DNA of 64,000 bases from Nonomuraea solani (lineage in GTDB: Bacteria; Actinomycetota; Actinomycetes; Streptosporangiales; Streptosporangiaceae). The stretch spans positions 1 through 64,000 of the forward strand of contig NZ_FNVT01000018.1 of the NCBI RefSeq assembly GCF_900108335.1, in the 5' to 3' direction. Made by a program: the position numbers and the translations under genes. Within the stretch, counting starts at the first letter, position 1. Every line of letters begins with the position of its first letter. Below the pieces are notes generated by a model. That model saw only the letters and a list, made by a program, of their open reading frames with translations, did no database searches and was not told the origin of the DNA. Positions 1-8,071 of this stretch are shown here, in pieces.

Positions 1-73
1 GCCGCTCCGCGGTGGCCAAGATCACCTCCCGCGTCGCGGCCCCCCGCTCGGGCCGCGCAGTCCTGCCCGCCAT
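1..73 (-). CDS. TetR-family regulator, N-terminal edge (partial)
   Basis: Reading leftward from an ATG at 73-71 (or the adjacent GTG at 76-74), the frame is open to the window edge and gives MAGRTARPERGAATREVIL followed by ATAER. This is the usual start of a TetR repressor: a basic tail, then helix 1 of the HTH domain. A purine-rich GGGAGGAGAGGG lies just upstream as ribosome binding site. It is divergent from the alpha/beta hydrolase at 256 and a near-palindrome lies between them, the normal arrangement for a TetR repressor and its target. Only 24 codons are visible, so the family call rests on a short match. Confidence 0.6.
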   Translation of the reverse strand, partial: MAGRTARPERGAATREVILATAER

Positions 74-123
74 CACCCTCTCCTCCCTGTCCACCCTGCA
101 TCGCATCGTAGGCGCCACCCATG

Positions 124-139
124 TAAATCATATGGTTTA
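124..139. promoter_or_regulatory. candidate TetR operator
   Basis: TAAATCATATGGTTTA is a 16-bp near-perfect palindrome (one mismatched pair) in the AT-rich gap between the divergent TetR and hydrolase genes. Position and symmetry fit an operator for the left-edge TetR protein. Binding is inferred. Confidence 0.5.
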
Positions 140-255
140 ATCGAATCAATCACACGCTTTATCCGGAGGCTTTGCCGTGCCCCACACCCGCGCCATCGTC
201 GCCTTCCTGCCCCGCCGGCGTACCCCCTCTCACTGACGACTCAAAGGAGAACATC

Positions 256-975
256 ATGGCTACATACGTCCTCGTCCACGGTGGCGCTCATGGCGGCTGG
301 TGCTACCAGCACGTCGCCCGGATCCTGCGGGCGGCGGGACATGAGGTGCACACCCCGACCATGACCGGCGTGGGCGAGCGGGCCCACCTGCTGCGCCCGG
401 ACATCGACCTCGACTTCCACATCAACGACATCATCACGATGCTGGAGTACGAGGACCTGCGCGAGGTGATCCTGGTCGGCCACAGCTACGGCGGCATGGT
501 CATCACCGGCGTCGCCGACCGCGCCACCGACCGGATCGGGCACCTCGTCTACCTGGACGCCGCCACCCCGGTCAATGGCCAGGCCCTCGCCGACGTCTCC
601 CCGGCGCAGATGCGGGCCGCCCGCGCCGCCGGCCGCGTGGTCGACGGCGTCGAACTCGTCCTCTGGCCCGGCACCGAACCGATCCCGCACTACGGGGTGA
701 CCGACCCCGGCGACATCGCCTGGCTGACGGCACGACTCACGCCGCATCCGTACAAGTGCTTCGAACAGCCGCTGCGCCTGACCAACGAGGCCGCGCTGTG
801 GGACCTCCCGCAGACCCACATCGTCTGCACCAACACCCTCCCCCACCGTGACCCCGCCCGCATGACGAAGGCCGCCGCCGCGGGCCGCGTCTGGGACATC
901 GACACCGGCCACGACCTGATGATCACCGAACCCAAGGCCGTCGCCGACCTGCTGATCCGAGTCCCGGCCGCCTGA
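256..975 (+). CDS. alpha/beta hydrolase (EstC/methylesterase-like)
   Basis: A 239-aa alpha/beta-fold hydrolase. It starts MATYVLVHGGAHGGWCYQ, with the oxyanion-hole HGG motif typical of the plant methylesterase/EstC-like group. The nucleophile elbow is GHSYGG and a late GHD supplies the probable catalytic His. The ATG at 256 is preferred over the in-frame upstream start at 172 because AAAGGAGA sits 5 bases before it and the fold begins there. The substrate, probably a small ester or lactone, cannot be told. The ferredoxin gene follows after 24 bases, so they may be co-transcribed, with the left-edge TetR protein as likely regulator. Confidence 0.85.
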   Translation: MATYVLVHGGAHGGWCYQHVARILRAAGHEVHTPTMTGVGERAHLLRPDIDLDFHINDIITMLEYEDLREVILVGHSYGGMVITGVADRATDRIGHLVYLDAATPVNGQALADVSPAQMRAARAAGRVVDGVELVLWPGTEPIPHYGVTDPGDIAWLTARLTPHPYKCFEQPLRLTNEAALWDLPQTHIVCTNTLPHRDPARMTKAAAAGRVWDIDTGHDLMITEPKAVADLLIRVPAA

Positions 976-999
976 TCACCGCTGAAGGGAAGACCCATC

Positions 1000-1200
1000 G
1001 TGAAAATCACCATCGACCAGGACAAATGCTGCGGCGCCGGTACGTGCGTGCTGCTCGCGCCGGACGTGTTCGACCAGCGCGACGAGGACGGCATCGTGAT
1101 CCTGCTGAACGAACGGCCGTCCGACGAACTCCACCCGGCCGTCCGCGAAGCCGCCGACGTCTGCCCCGGAGCGGCGATCTTCGTGAGCGAGGACACGTGA
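1000..1200 (+). CDS. [3Fe-4S] ferredoxin, P450-associated type
   Basis: A 66-aa ferredoxin starting at GTG (SD GAAGGGA at 983-989). The first cluster ligands lie in CCGAGTC (Cys10 or Cys11 and Cys16), with the last Cys in DVCPGAA. The absence of a fourth cluster cysteine and the sequence VLLAPDVFDQ match the SoyB-type [3Fe-4S] ferredoxins that pass electrons to cytochromes P450. No P450 gene is visible nearby, so the partner is either elsewhere or was lost; the next gene downstream is a decayed regulator. The family is secure; the role is inferred. Confidence 0.9.
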   Translation: MKITIDQDKCCGAGTCVLLAPDVFDQRDEDGIVILLNERPSDELHPAVREAADVCPGAAIFVSEDT

Positions 1201-1294
1201 GCGTGCTCGCGGCCAACCGGGTGCTCTGGAACTCATCGGGCGTTCCGCAGGTCAACCTGTGCGGTGCCGCTGACGCGGCGCCAAAATATCAGAT

Positions 1295-1324
1295 TTGACT
1301 TATATAAGCCTAGGACGGTACGAT
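1295..1324 (+). promoter_or_regulatory. promoter with overlapping palindrome, ArsR-type
   Basis: TTGACT at 1295-1300 and TACGAT at 1319-1324 are separated by 18 bp. A perfect 10-bp palindrome CTTATATAAG (1299-1308) overlaps the -35 end. This is a good promoter and operator for the ArsR gene that once followed at 1334. Confidence 0.55.
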
Positions 1325-1333
1325 CTCCGCCGT

Positions 1334-1505
1334 GCACGTGTTCGACATCCTCGGCGACCCCACGCACCGGCGCATCTGGAGCCGTTCGCCGGCCGTGAGC
1401 AGACCTCCGGGGCGAGTCGGCCATCTCCCAGCCCTGGGAACCCATCCGGCAGGCCGGGGCGGGCACGGATACGGGCAAAGCCGATCCACCACCGACAGAG
1501 GCATG
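1334..1505 (+). pseudogene. ArsR-family regulator, decayed remnant
   Basis: A GTG at 1334 opens VHVFDILGDPTHRRIW, the conserved N terminus of the ArsR regulators that sit in front of SRPBCC (AHSA1-like) genes. The frame then shifts: another frame continues LEPFAGREQTSGA, and a third gives ISQP, all in family order. After ISQP the recognition helix and the rest of the domain are missing. About 170 bases remain of a gene normally about 330 bases long. It has at least two frameshifts and a large internal deletion, so it cannot make a working repressor. Confidence 0.7.
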
Positions 1506-1507
1506 AC

Positions 1508-2152
1508 ATGAAAGACGTACTGGACGAGCTGGCCGCCGTGCGCCGGGCGATGGGCAACGGCAGAGTGCCCGCCGGCGAGGCGTACACCGTGGAGTTGCGG
1601 CGTCGATACGATGCGGAGATCGACGACGTCTGGGACGCCATCACCAGCCCCGAGCGGCTGCGCCGCTGGTTGAAGCCGGTCACCGGGGACCTTCGGCTGG
1701 GCGGAAAGTTCGAGTTGGACAGTGGTGAGCACGGCGACATCCTCCGGTGCGAGCCGCCGCGTCTGCTCAAGGTGTCCTGGCTGTACGGACCGGACGCCGA
1801 CGCCTGGCCCGGCACGAGTGAGGTGGAAGTGCGCCTGGTCCCGGGCCCCGTCGGCGACACGGAGCTCGAACTGATCCACGCAGCGTTCATTGGGGAGCCC
1901 TCCTTCCCCACCTACGGCCCCGGCGCCGGCGGCGTCGGTTGGGACCTGGCTCTGCTCACCCTGGCCCGGCTCTTGGCCGATGGCGAGATCGCCGACCACG
2001 AGGAGTTCGAGAAGTCGCCCGAAGGACGCGAGTTCAGCCGGCGCAGCGCCGCGGCCTGGGGCCAGGCTCATTTGGCCGCCGGTGGCGAACCGGAGCACGT
2101 CGCGGCCGCGGTCGAGGCCACCACCAGGTTCTACGCACCCGACCCGGCCTGA
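1508..2152 (+). CDS. SRPBCC (AHSA1-like) domain protein
   Basis: A 214-aa protein with the START/Bet v 1-like fold. The family hallmarks are ELRRRYDAEIDDVWDAITSP (first strand and helix), RLRRWLKP, LGGKFEL and ILRCEPPRLLKVSW. The C-terminal third (residues 125 onward) has the long helix that closes the cavity in this family. The ATG at 1508 is preferred; the frame is open upstream only because it runs through the decayed ArsR gene. In intact relatives the ArsR gene is the repressor of this gene, so it may now be unregulated. The ligand is unknown. Confidence 0.85.
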   Translation: MKDVLDELAAVRRAMGNGRVPAGEAYTVELRRRYDAEIDDVWDAITSPERLRRWLKPVTGDLRLGGKFELDSGEHGDILRCEPPRLLKVSWLYGPDADAWPGTSEVEVRLVPGPVGDTELELIHAAFIGEPSFPTYGPGAGGVGWDLALLTLARLLADGEIADHEEFEKSPEGREFSRRSAAAWGQAHLAAGGEPEHVAAAVEATTRFYAPDPA

Positions 2153-2184
2153 CGTTCCTCTAGAAGGAAAAGAATGATGCGCCC

Positions 2185-2676
2185 ATGAGATACACCGTCT
2201 CCATCGAGATCGCCCTGCCGAGGGAGAAGACGGTCCAGCTGCTCGCCGATCCGGCGCACCTGCCGAAATGGCTGCGGGGCCTGGTGCTGCACGAGCCGCT
2301 GAATGGGGAGCACGGGCAGCTCGGCACCAAGTCGCGGGTCGTGATGCAGATGGGCCGGCAGAAGATCGAGTGCACCGAGACCATCACCCGCCGGGAACCG
2401 GCAGATCTGCGCGAGGTCCCGAAAACGAGCGTCGTTCACTTCGACCGCGAGATCGTCGGCAAGGGCATGTGGAGCGCCGTGCGCGACCGGCTGACCGAAG
2501 CCGGCCCGGAAACGACGCTCTGGGAGGTCGAGAACGAATACCGGTTCAGCGGCTTTCTGATGAAGCTGGTGGGACTTCTGATGCCCGGCGCCTTCCGCAA
2601 GCAGTCGCAACAGCACCTGCAGGACTTCAAGGCGTTCGCCGAGCAGGGAAAGGACGTCCGCGAAGCGACGGGCTGA
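2185..2676 (+). CDS. SRPBCC family protein (polyketide cyclase-like)
   Basis: A 163-aa protein of the START-like superfamily. It starts MRYTVSIEIALPREKTVQL, then has LPKWLRGLV, a central beta sheet and a long C-terminal helix with KQSQQHLQDFKAFAE. An AGAAGGAAAAG tract lies about 12 bases before the ATG. It follows the first SRPBCC gene by 32 bases and probably shares its transcript. The family binds hydrophobic ligands or acts as cyclase/dehydratase; no catalytic residues can be named here. Confidence 0.8.
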   Translation: MRYTVSIEIALPREKTVQLLADPAHLPKWLRGLVLHEPLNGEHGQLGTKSRVVMQMGRQKIECTETITRREPADLREVPKTSVVHFDREIVGKGMWSAVRDRLTEAGPETTLWEVENEYRFSGFLMKLVGLLMPGAFRKQSQQHLQDFKAFAEQGKDVREATG

Positions 2677-2724
2677 TCTGCCGCAACCGGTCAGGCGTCT
2701 GACGGCGTGGCGTACCAGCGGAAT

Positions 2725-3057
2725 CTACCCGAGCGAGACCGACGGTCCGCCATCTGGCCTTCGGGAACCGGCGTGAAGGGCCGGCGCCTGCCACATCGCG
2801 ACGATCACCTCGATCAGCCCGTCGGCCGTGTCATTCCAGGTGGGCCGGAACGTGGGGACGTTTTCGGCCAGGGCCCGTTCTCGCTCGACGCACATCTGCA
2901 CGACCAGATGACGGGCCATGGTGGCCCGTTCGCGATGGATCTCGGCGGGCAGGCCGGGCAGGGAACGGGTCAGGCCGTCTTCGAACAGCCGCAGGATCGG
3001 GGCGGCGGTCAGGGCTTCGTCGACCATGATGGCACTGAAGGCGGGGTCGGACCGGCC
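2725..3057 (-). pseudogene. TetR-family regulator, C-terminal fragment
   Basis: On the minus strand the reading SDPAFSAIMVDEALTAAP, followed by LRLFEDGLTRSLP and later TADGLIEVIVAMW, matches the C-terminal ligand-binding half of TetR regulators. The N-terminal HTH half is absent. At about 3057 the sequence switches abruptly to a quinone oxidoreductase piece on the other strand. No start codon with SD is found. This is the first of four gene fragments in a row. Confidence 0.65.
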
Positions 3058-3283
3058 GAAGCCGGCGGCCGGTCAGATCCTCGTCGAGGTCCACGTGGCG
3101 GGCATCAACTACATGGGCGTCTATCAGCGCACTGGTGCCGTCCCGCGGGAAACCCCTTTCACGCTCGGTGTCGAGGGTGTGGGCGTCGTGACAGAGGTGG
3201 GAGACGACGTCAACGACTTCGCGATCGGCGACCGGGTCGGCTGGTTCGGCGGTGGCAGCGGCAGCCACGCCGCATTCGCCTGG
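3056..3283 (+). pseudogene. zinc-type quinone oxidoreductase, N-terminal fragment
   Basis: The plus-strand frame reads PKPAAGQILVEVHVAGINY, then VYQRTGAVPRETPF, GVEGVGVVTEVGDDV and FAIGDRVGWF. This is the N-terminal GroES-like domain of the quinone oxidoreductase (QOR) family, roughly residues 20-95. The first residues and the whole nucleotide-binding domain are missing. At about 3283 the sequence joins a glycosidase fragment in a different frame. A TetR piece next to a QOR piece suggests a former divergent regulator/enzyme pair, like the intact pair at 54.3-56.0 kb. Confidence 0.7.
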
Positions 3284-4422
3284 GAGAGGCCGCCAAGGCT
3301 CACACCGAGCTGGAAGTCCGCAACACCGCAGGCAGCGATGACCCCCACTTCCCCTGTGGCCGCGAGCAGGTCTACCCCGGGGGGCGGTTCGACCTGCACC
3401 TGGAACCGTTCCGGGCGGCCGTCGAGGCGGGAACCACGGCGATCATGCCCTACTACGGCATGCCCGTCGGGCTGGTCTACCGAGGCCGCGAGATCGAAGA
3501 GGTCGGGTTCGGCTACAACAAGCAGATCATCACCGGCATCCTGCGCGACGAGCTCGGCTACGACGGCGTCGTGGTCACCGACTGGCAATTCGTCAGCGAC
3601 GTCCTGATCGGCGGCCGGCACCTGCCCGCGCGCGCCTGGGGCGTGGAACACCTCGACCGGCCGGCGCGCATCCGCAAGATCCTCGACGCCGGATGCGACC
3701 AGCTCGGCGGCGAGACCTGCACCGACGTCCTGCTCGACCTCGTACGCGGCGGGCAGGTGCGGGAAGGCCGCCTCGACGAGTCCCTCACCCGTCTGCTGAG
3801 CGTCAAGTTCGAACTCGGGCTGTTCGACAACCCGTACGTCGATGTAGATCATGCCGCCGCGTCGGTCGGCACCCCCGAGGCCGTCCGGGCGGGCATGTGG
3901 GCGCAGACGGCCTCGGTCGTGCTCCTGCGCCGCCCCGAGGCACACCCGTGGCCGCGCACGGTCTACGTGCGGGGGATGGCGCAGGAAGCGTTCGACGGCC
4001 TGGCCACGGTCGTCGATGACCCCGCCGGCGCCGACGCGGCCGTCGTCCGGCTGGCCGCCCCGTTCGAGCCACGCGACGACTTCGTCTTGGAGCCCTTCTT
4101 CCACGCCGGTAGCCTCGAATTCAGTGCCGACGTGGTGTCGGAGCTGGCCGATCTGGCCGCGCAGGCGCCGCTCGTCGTGGACGTGACCCTGGACCGTCCG
4201 GCGGTGCTGACGCCGGTGGCCGATCTCGCCACCGTGCTGCTGGGTTCCTTTTCCTCCAGCGACCGGGCGATCGCGCTGGTGGTCACCGGCCACGCGGCGC
4301 CGAGGGGCGAGCTGCCGTTCGACCTGCCCGCCTCGATGGCGGCCGTCGAACGCTCCCGCTCCGATGTGCCCGGCGACCTCGATGACGTGCTGTTCGCCCG
4401 CGCGCCGCAACCGCCTGGCTGA
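3283..4422 (+). pseudogene. glycoside hydrolase family 3, N-terminally truncated
   Basis: About 380 codons of a GH3 beta-glycosidase. The visible part begins near the end of the first barrel (DDPHFPCGREQVYPGG), continues through the nucleophile motif GVVVTDWQ, PARAWGVEHL and GCDQLGGE, and includes most of the C-terminal sandwich domain, ending DDVLFARAPQPPG. The upstream part of the catalytic barrel, including substrate-binding loops, is missing and replaced by QOR sequence. No proper start codon or SD exists at the junction, so the fragment is probably not expressed as an active enzyme. The body is otherwise undamaged, suggesting recent truncation. Confidence 0.8.
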
Positions 4423-4646
4423 GTTGGTCCAGAGGTTCCGAACCATCACCGATGCCCAGGACGGCCAGGGACAGACTCACACCCGTCGCCGGTGGCGTAT
4501 CGCAATGCCGAGCCGTCACCAGCGGCCGGCGGCGCACCGGGTGTGTTCGTGCGAGGCCACGTCAACGTGCTGGGCCGCCACTCCTTCCGGCTGCCCGATC
4601 CGCCCGGCGGCACACGGCCGCCGGACAAGGTCGCCCACCGCCGAAA
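4423..4646. other. no recognisable gene (gap between two pseudogenes)
   Basis: Both strands have only frames that look like chance reading of GC-rich sequence. Given the fragments on each side, this is probably filler from the same rearrangements. Confidence 0.4.
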
Positions 4647-4850
4647 TCAGACGCCTTCGCGCAGGTACAGGTCGCGCAGCAGGCCGATCTCGCCGCCGTG
4701 ATGCGAGACCTCGACCAGAGCGTGCAGCGCGAGCTTCAGATATGTCTCATCGGCCCAACCGCCGGGGCCCAGGCCGATCGGCGCCAGCAGGCGTTCGTCA
4801 GCGGAGTCGGGCGTTCCTCGCGTCCGAACCTGCGCTGGGAACATCCCCTG
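4647..4850 (-). pseudogene. DinB-family protein, C-terminal fragment
   Basis: The minus-strand reading LLAPIGLGPGGWADETYL, then ALHALVEVSHHGGEIGLLRD and LYLREGV, ends at a stop at 4647. The H-x3-SHHGGEI-x2-LRDLY pattern is the last helix of DinB/DUF664-type metal-binding four-helix bundles. Only about the last 55 residues can be recognised; the first three helices are absent, so this is a relic. Confidence 0.6.
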
Positions 4851-4924
4851 GCGGGCTCATCGGACATTGCCCTGCCCTGCCATGCCCGCAAAGGTGCTTG
4901 TCCGCGTACCGACCTGAGCGAGAG

Positions 4925-5884
4925 CTATCGCGACCTGTCCAGCCAGGCGAAGTCCGGGCGGACGCCCCGTTCGATGAGATCCTGGCCGGCAGATCTCAGG
5001 TCGAACATCGCCGATACGTCCGGTTCGGTGCCCGGCGTCGTCCAGCACGACTCCAGGCCGGTCATCAGGCCGGTCAGAATGCGCCGGAACTCCAGCGACA
5101 GCTCCGGCTCCGACGTCGAGGGCTCGAAGTGGTGCACCTCGGGCAAGGTGATGGGCGCACCACTGAAACTCCACTCGTCACCGACCTTGATCAGCCGCTT
5201 CTGGACGAACAGTTCCTTGAACAGGTAGTAGTGCGCGTGGCTCGTTCCCTCGCCGGTGGGTGAGTTCGGCGAGTCGGGAACGCCTTCCCCTTCGCGCTTG
5301 ATCCGGTCGATCGTCGCGATCGCGTCGGCTACGGTCCTGATCGGCGGCGCGAGGGGGACCTCCACCGCGATCGCGCCCGGGTCGATCTCTGGCTCGGTCT
5401 CCCGGAACGTCTCGGCGATCGTGTCGTAGAAGGCGCCGATGGTCGCCGGTGCCTCTTCCATGCGGGCGACAGGGGGAAAATCTGGCTGCTCGATCTGCAT
5501 GAACACCGCGATCTGATCCTTGACCAGCGGCTTGAGGTCGACGGGCAGCTCTTGGGGGATCCCGCCGGGCAACTCGTTCGCCGGGTAGTCGGGCAGGAAG
5601 TCCGCGTTGGCCACCGACGGCGTGCCACCGACCGCCGTCAGCAGGTTCCCCGCCAGAGCGAAGTGGTGCATCTCCTGGATCACCACCCGATGCACAACGG
5701 CCCGGGTACGGTCCGGATCGTCCTTGACCGACCACTCAGCGCACAGGTAGGGCGGGATCGTGGCGAACTCCAGCCGCATCGCGAGTTGCAACGCGCCTTT
5801 GAGATCATCCGGCGACAGGATTCGTGCCTCGACATACTCCCTGAGCGTCTTCATGGGAGGAGTCCGCGTAGTCGCCGGCTTCAT
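4925..5884 (-). CDS. ferritin-like domain protein (VioB C-terminal type)
   Basis: A 319-aa ferritin-like protein of the family that includes the C-terminal half of VioB (iminophenylpyruvate dimer synthase). The carboxylate/His ligands fall in RLEFATIPPYL and IQEMHHFALAGNLL on the first helices. A later HAHYYLFKELF helix and the VHHFEPS loop are also typical. Translation could start at the first Met or at Met11 (MKTLREYVEAR), which is the more usual N terminus. No violacein-type genes are adjacent, so a pathway cannot be assigned; many actinomycetes carry stand-alone copies. It looks intact although it lies beside the gene graveyard. Confidence 0.75.
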   Translation of the reverse strand: MKPATTRTPPMKTLREYVEARILSPDDLKGALQLAMRLEFATIPPYLCAEWSVKDDPDRTRAVVHRVVIQEMHHFALAGNLLTAVGGTPSVANADFLPDYPANELPGGIPQELPVDLKPLVKDQIAVFMQIEQPDFPPVARMEEAPATIGAFYDTIAETFRETEPEIDPGAIAVEVPLAPPIRTVADAIATIDRIKREGEGVPDSPNSPTGEGTSHAHYYLFKELFVQKRLIKVGDEWSFSGAPITLPEVHHFEPSTSEPELSLEFRRILTGLMTGLESCWTTPGTEPDVSAMFDLRSAGQDLIERGVRPDFAWLDRSR

Positions 5885-6276
5885 CGCACACCGTCACTTC
5901 CAGGCTCACCGGGGCCGCAAGATTTCGCCGGTCTCGGCGCCCCGTCCCACTTCTCTCAGACGTCGAGGAGTTTTCCCAGGTCATCGCGGCTCATACGTCA
6001 TCATTGTTTTGTCGAAACCTGGGAATGCAGGGCATCCGTGCTGGGAAGCTCGTCTGTTAAACGGTTGTGAGTGTCGGTGAAGACGAGCTTCATCGTGACC
6101 GTCCATGCTCCACCGCCTTCGCTGCGTCACAGACTCCCCTCCTGACGCGACCCGCACATTGGTGATTCCTGACCGATGACCACGCAAGAGATTGAGCACC
6201 TCCTGGTTGTCCATGGCGAGGCCGGGTAGCTCGGCAACGAATGCGACATATGCCGACAAACCGCACGGGGGAGACG
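5885..6276. other. intergenic region, no gene seen
   Basis: About 390 bases between divergent genes. It must hold the promoters of the ferritin-like and metalloprotease genes, but I see no clean -35/-10 pair or operator. Short minus-strand frames here have no family features. Confidence 0.4.
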
Positions 6277-7275
6277 ATGGTCGAGGACCGCGGATATCTG
6301 GAGACGCTGAGATCGATAGCCGAAATGGCGAGGTCGGTGGAAACCGGCCAATCGCCAGAGACCAGCGAAGGGCTCGTCGCGTCGCACAACGGCGCGGCGC
6401 CCGGGTCGTGCATACTCAAAAGTCTCCCCGCCCGGCTACTGGTAAGGGCGGCGGAAACCGCGATCCGGGTCAACCCGCTCAACGCCCCCCACCTTGTGGG
6501 AATGGGCGACATGACCAGCAACGGACGAACGGCGCCCTCCCCTCAGCGCATCTCGGTGGTCCGGCAGAAATACTGGGGACCCTCCGCACGGCAGCTCCCG
6601 GTCAGCTTCATGGAGAACACGCCGATCGACCTGCAGGACCACATCATCGCGCACCTGAACGCCTGGGCGCAGACCTCGTGCGTGTCGTTCGTACGCACCA
6701 ACGGCGTCGGTACCGTCCGGATCTCTCGTGGTCCTGGCGGCTACTACTCCTATCTCGGGACGGACGTCCTGCTCATCCCGCAGGGACAGCAGACGATGAA
6801 TCTCGAGGGATTCACGATGCAGACCAGCGAGGCCGAATTCCGGCGTGTGGTCAGGCACGAGGCCGGGCACACCCTGGGCTTCCCGCACGAGCACATGCGA
6901 GCAGGCCTGGTGGCCCGGATCGACCGCGACAAGGCCTACGTCTGGTTCTGGGAGAACTACGGCTGGGACCCGCTGACGGTGGACCAGCAGGTGCTCACAC
7001 CGCTGGACGAGGCGTCCTTGTTCGGCACGCCCGTCGACCAGACCTCGATCATGTGCTACCAGCTCCCAGGGTCGATCACCAAGGACGGCCAGCCCATCAC
7101 GGGCGGGCTGGACATCAACACCGCCGACTACCTGTTCGCCGGATCCATCTACCCGAAGATGGCCCTCCAGATGGCGCCCGGTACGGCGGCTGACTGGGAC
7201 GAAAAGGACGATGTCATGGCTCCTGACGTGCAGGCGGGGCTGCGCCAGACAGGCTCCGTGCCGGTCGGAGTGTGA
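6277..7275 (+). CDS. astacin-like (M12A-type) zinc metalloprotease
   Basis: A 332-aa metzincin. The zinc site is HEAGHTLGFPHEH (His194, Glu195, His198, His204), matching the astacin HExxHxxGFxHEH pattern. A Met-turn SIMCY lies at about residues 257-261. The ATG at 6277 is chosen because ACGGGGGAGA precedes it by a few bases; an in-frame ATG at 6241 lacks this. No signal peptide or propeptide with a cysteine switch is evident, so the enzyme may be cytosolic or exported by another route. The last 35 residues are acidic and unlike the protease domain. A small gene follows after about 65 bases. Confidence 0.85.
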   Translation: MVEDRGYLETLRSIAEMARSVETGQSPETSEGLVASHNGAAPGSCILKSLPARLLVRAAETAIRVNPLNAPHLVGMGDMTSNGRTAPSPQRISVVRQKYWGPSARQLPVSFMENTPIDLQDHIIAHLNAWAQTSCVSFVRTNGVGTVRISRGPGGYYSYLGTDVLLIPQGQQTMNLEGFTMQTSEAEFRRVVRHEAGHTLGFPHEHMRAGLVARIDRDKAYVWFWENYGWDPLTVDQQVLTPLDEASLFGTPVDQTSIMCYQLPGSITKDGQPITGGLDINTADYLFAGSIYPKMALQMAPGTAADWDEKDDVMAPDVQAGLRQTGSVPVGV

Positions 7276-7339
7276 GCCGCGGCGATCCGGGGGGCGCACG
7301 TGTCCCGGCGGCGCTCATGCGAAAGGGGTGAGCGCCGCC

Positions 7340-7645
7340 GTGGCACGCGTGATCGAGCTCCGGCCAGCGGAGGAGGCCCCGGAGTCGCTGACCCTGCGGA
7401 CCGGGGACCTGCTCATGGTCTGGGCGACGGGTGGCCGGATCCGCTCCGGCACGGACTCGCTCGAACTTCTCGGACCTTTCCTGATCGGCGTGCTCGGGAT
7501 CGACGGACTGGTCCACACGCCGGAGGGCCCGCCCGGCAAGGTGGCCCTCCTGGCGCGCCGCCCCGGCCGGGCCGAGATCGAGTTCGCTCTCGGCGGCCCC
7601 TGGCCGGCGATCCGGTGGGTGACGATGACGTTCGTGGTCGAGTGA
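7340..7645 (+). CDS. small conserved-looking protein of unknown function
   Basis: A 101-aa protein starting MARVIELRPAEEA. It is beta-rich (TLRTGDLLMVWATGG, LELLGPFLIGVLGIDG, LARRPGRAEIEFALGG), suggesting a compact barrel or sandwich. An AAAGGGG lies at 7322-7328. It favours the GTG at 7340, although the GTG at 7328 is in frame and possible. It lies directly downstream of the metalloprotease on the same strand, so it could be its substrate, inhibitor or partner. I do not recognise a family. Confidence 0.6.
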   Translation: MARVIELRPAEEAPESLTLRTGDLLMVWATGGRIRSGTDSLELLGPFLIGVLGIDGLVHTPEGPPGKVALLARRPGRAEIEFALGGPWPAIRWVTMTFVVE

Positions 7646-8071
7646 GTGCCGCCCGATCGCAGGATGGGCAGCGGAGCGATTCGTCCTGCTGCGAGGGTGG
7701 ATGCGAGGTGGCACTGGCGGTGGTGAAGGATCTTCGGGTGGCGCGCCCCGGCCACTGCGGAGGAAGGCGCCGGAAACCAACGTTAGGCACCTGGAGCAGG
7801 TACGGGCTTCTGTCCCTGGCCTCGCTACGCGACGCCGAGCCTGGAAGCGGCGGCACCTTCGGTTCGTCTACTCACGCTCGTCGACCGCGACGCAGTCGTC
7901 GCTGCACCTTCTCACCGAGGCCGGCCTCCTCATCCAGACCGAGGGCTGCTGCTGTTCGAAGACTCGGCCGCCACCTCGAAGATCCCCGTTCTGGAGAGCC
8001 TTGCGTTCGCCGCGGCCGCGCACCCGGCAGTGAAGCGGGACCCGCTCACGGCAACGCCGCCGGGGTGAGGT
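7646..8071. other. intergenic stretch with a possible coding scrap
   Basis: The last 130 bases contain a plus-strand frame with protein-like composition (KIPVLESLAFAAAAHPAV then KRDPLTATPPG and a stop). It has no start or SD and no upstream continuation. It may be the tail of a lost gene. The rest shows nothing. Confidence 0.3.

Noticed and set aside
3124..4449. 441-codon minus-strand frame opposite the GH3 fragment
   Set aside because: Antisense shadow; the plus strand carries clear GH3 motifs.
4492..4701. Short frame with GHVNVLGRHS resembling the galactokinase signature
   Set aside because: Only about ten residues match and the rest is chance; no kinase motifs follow.
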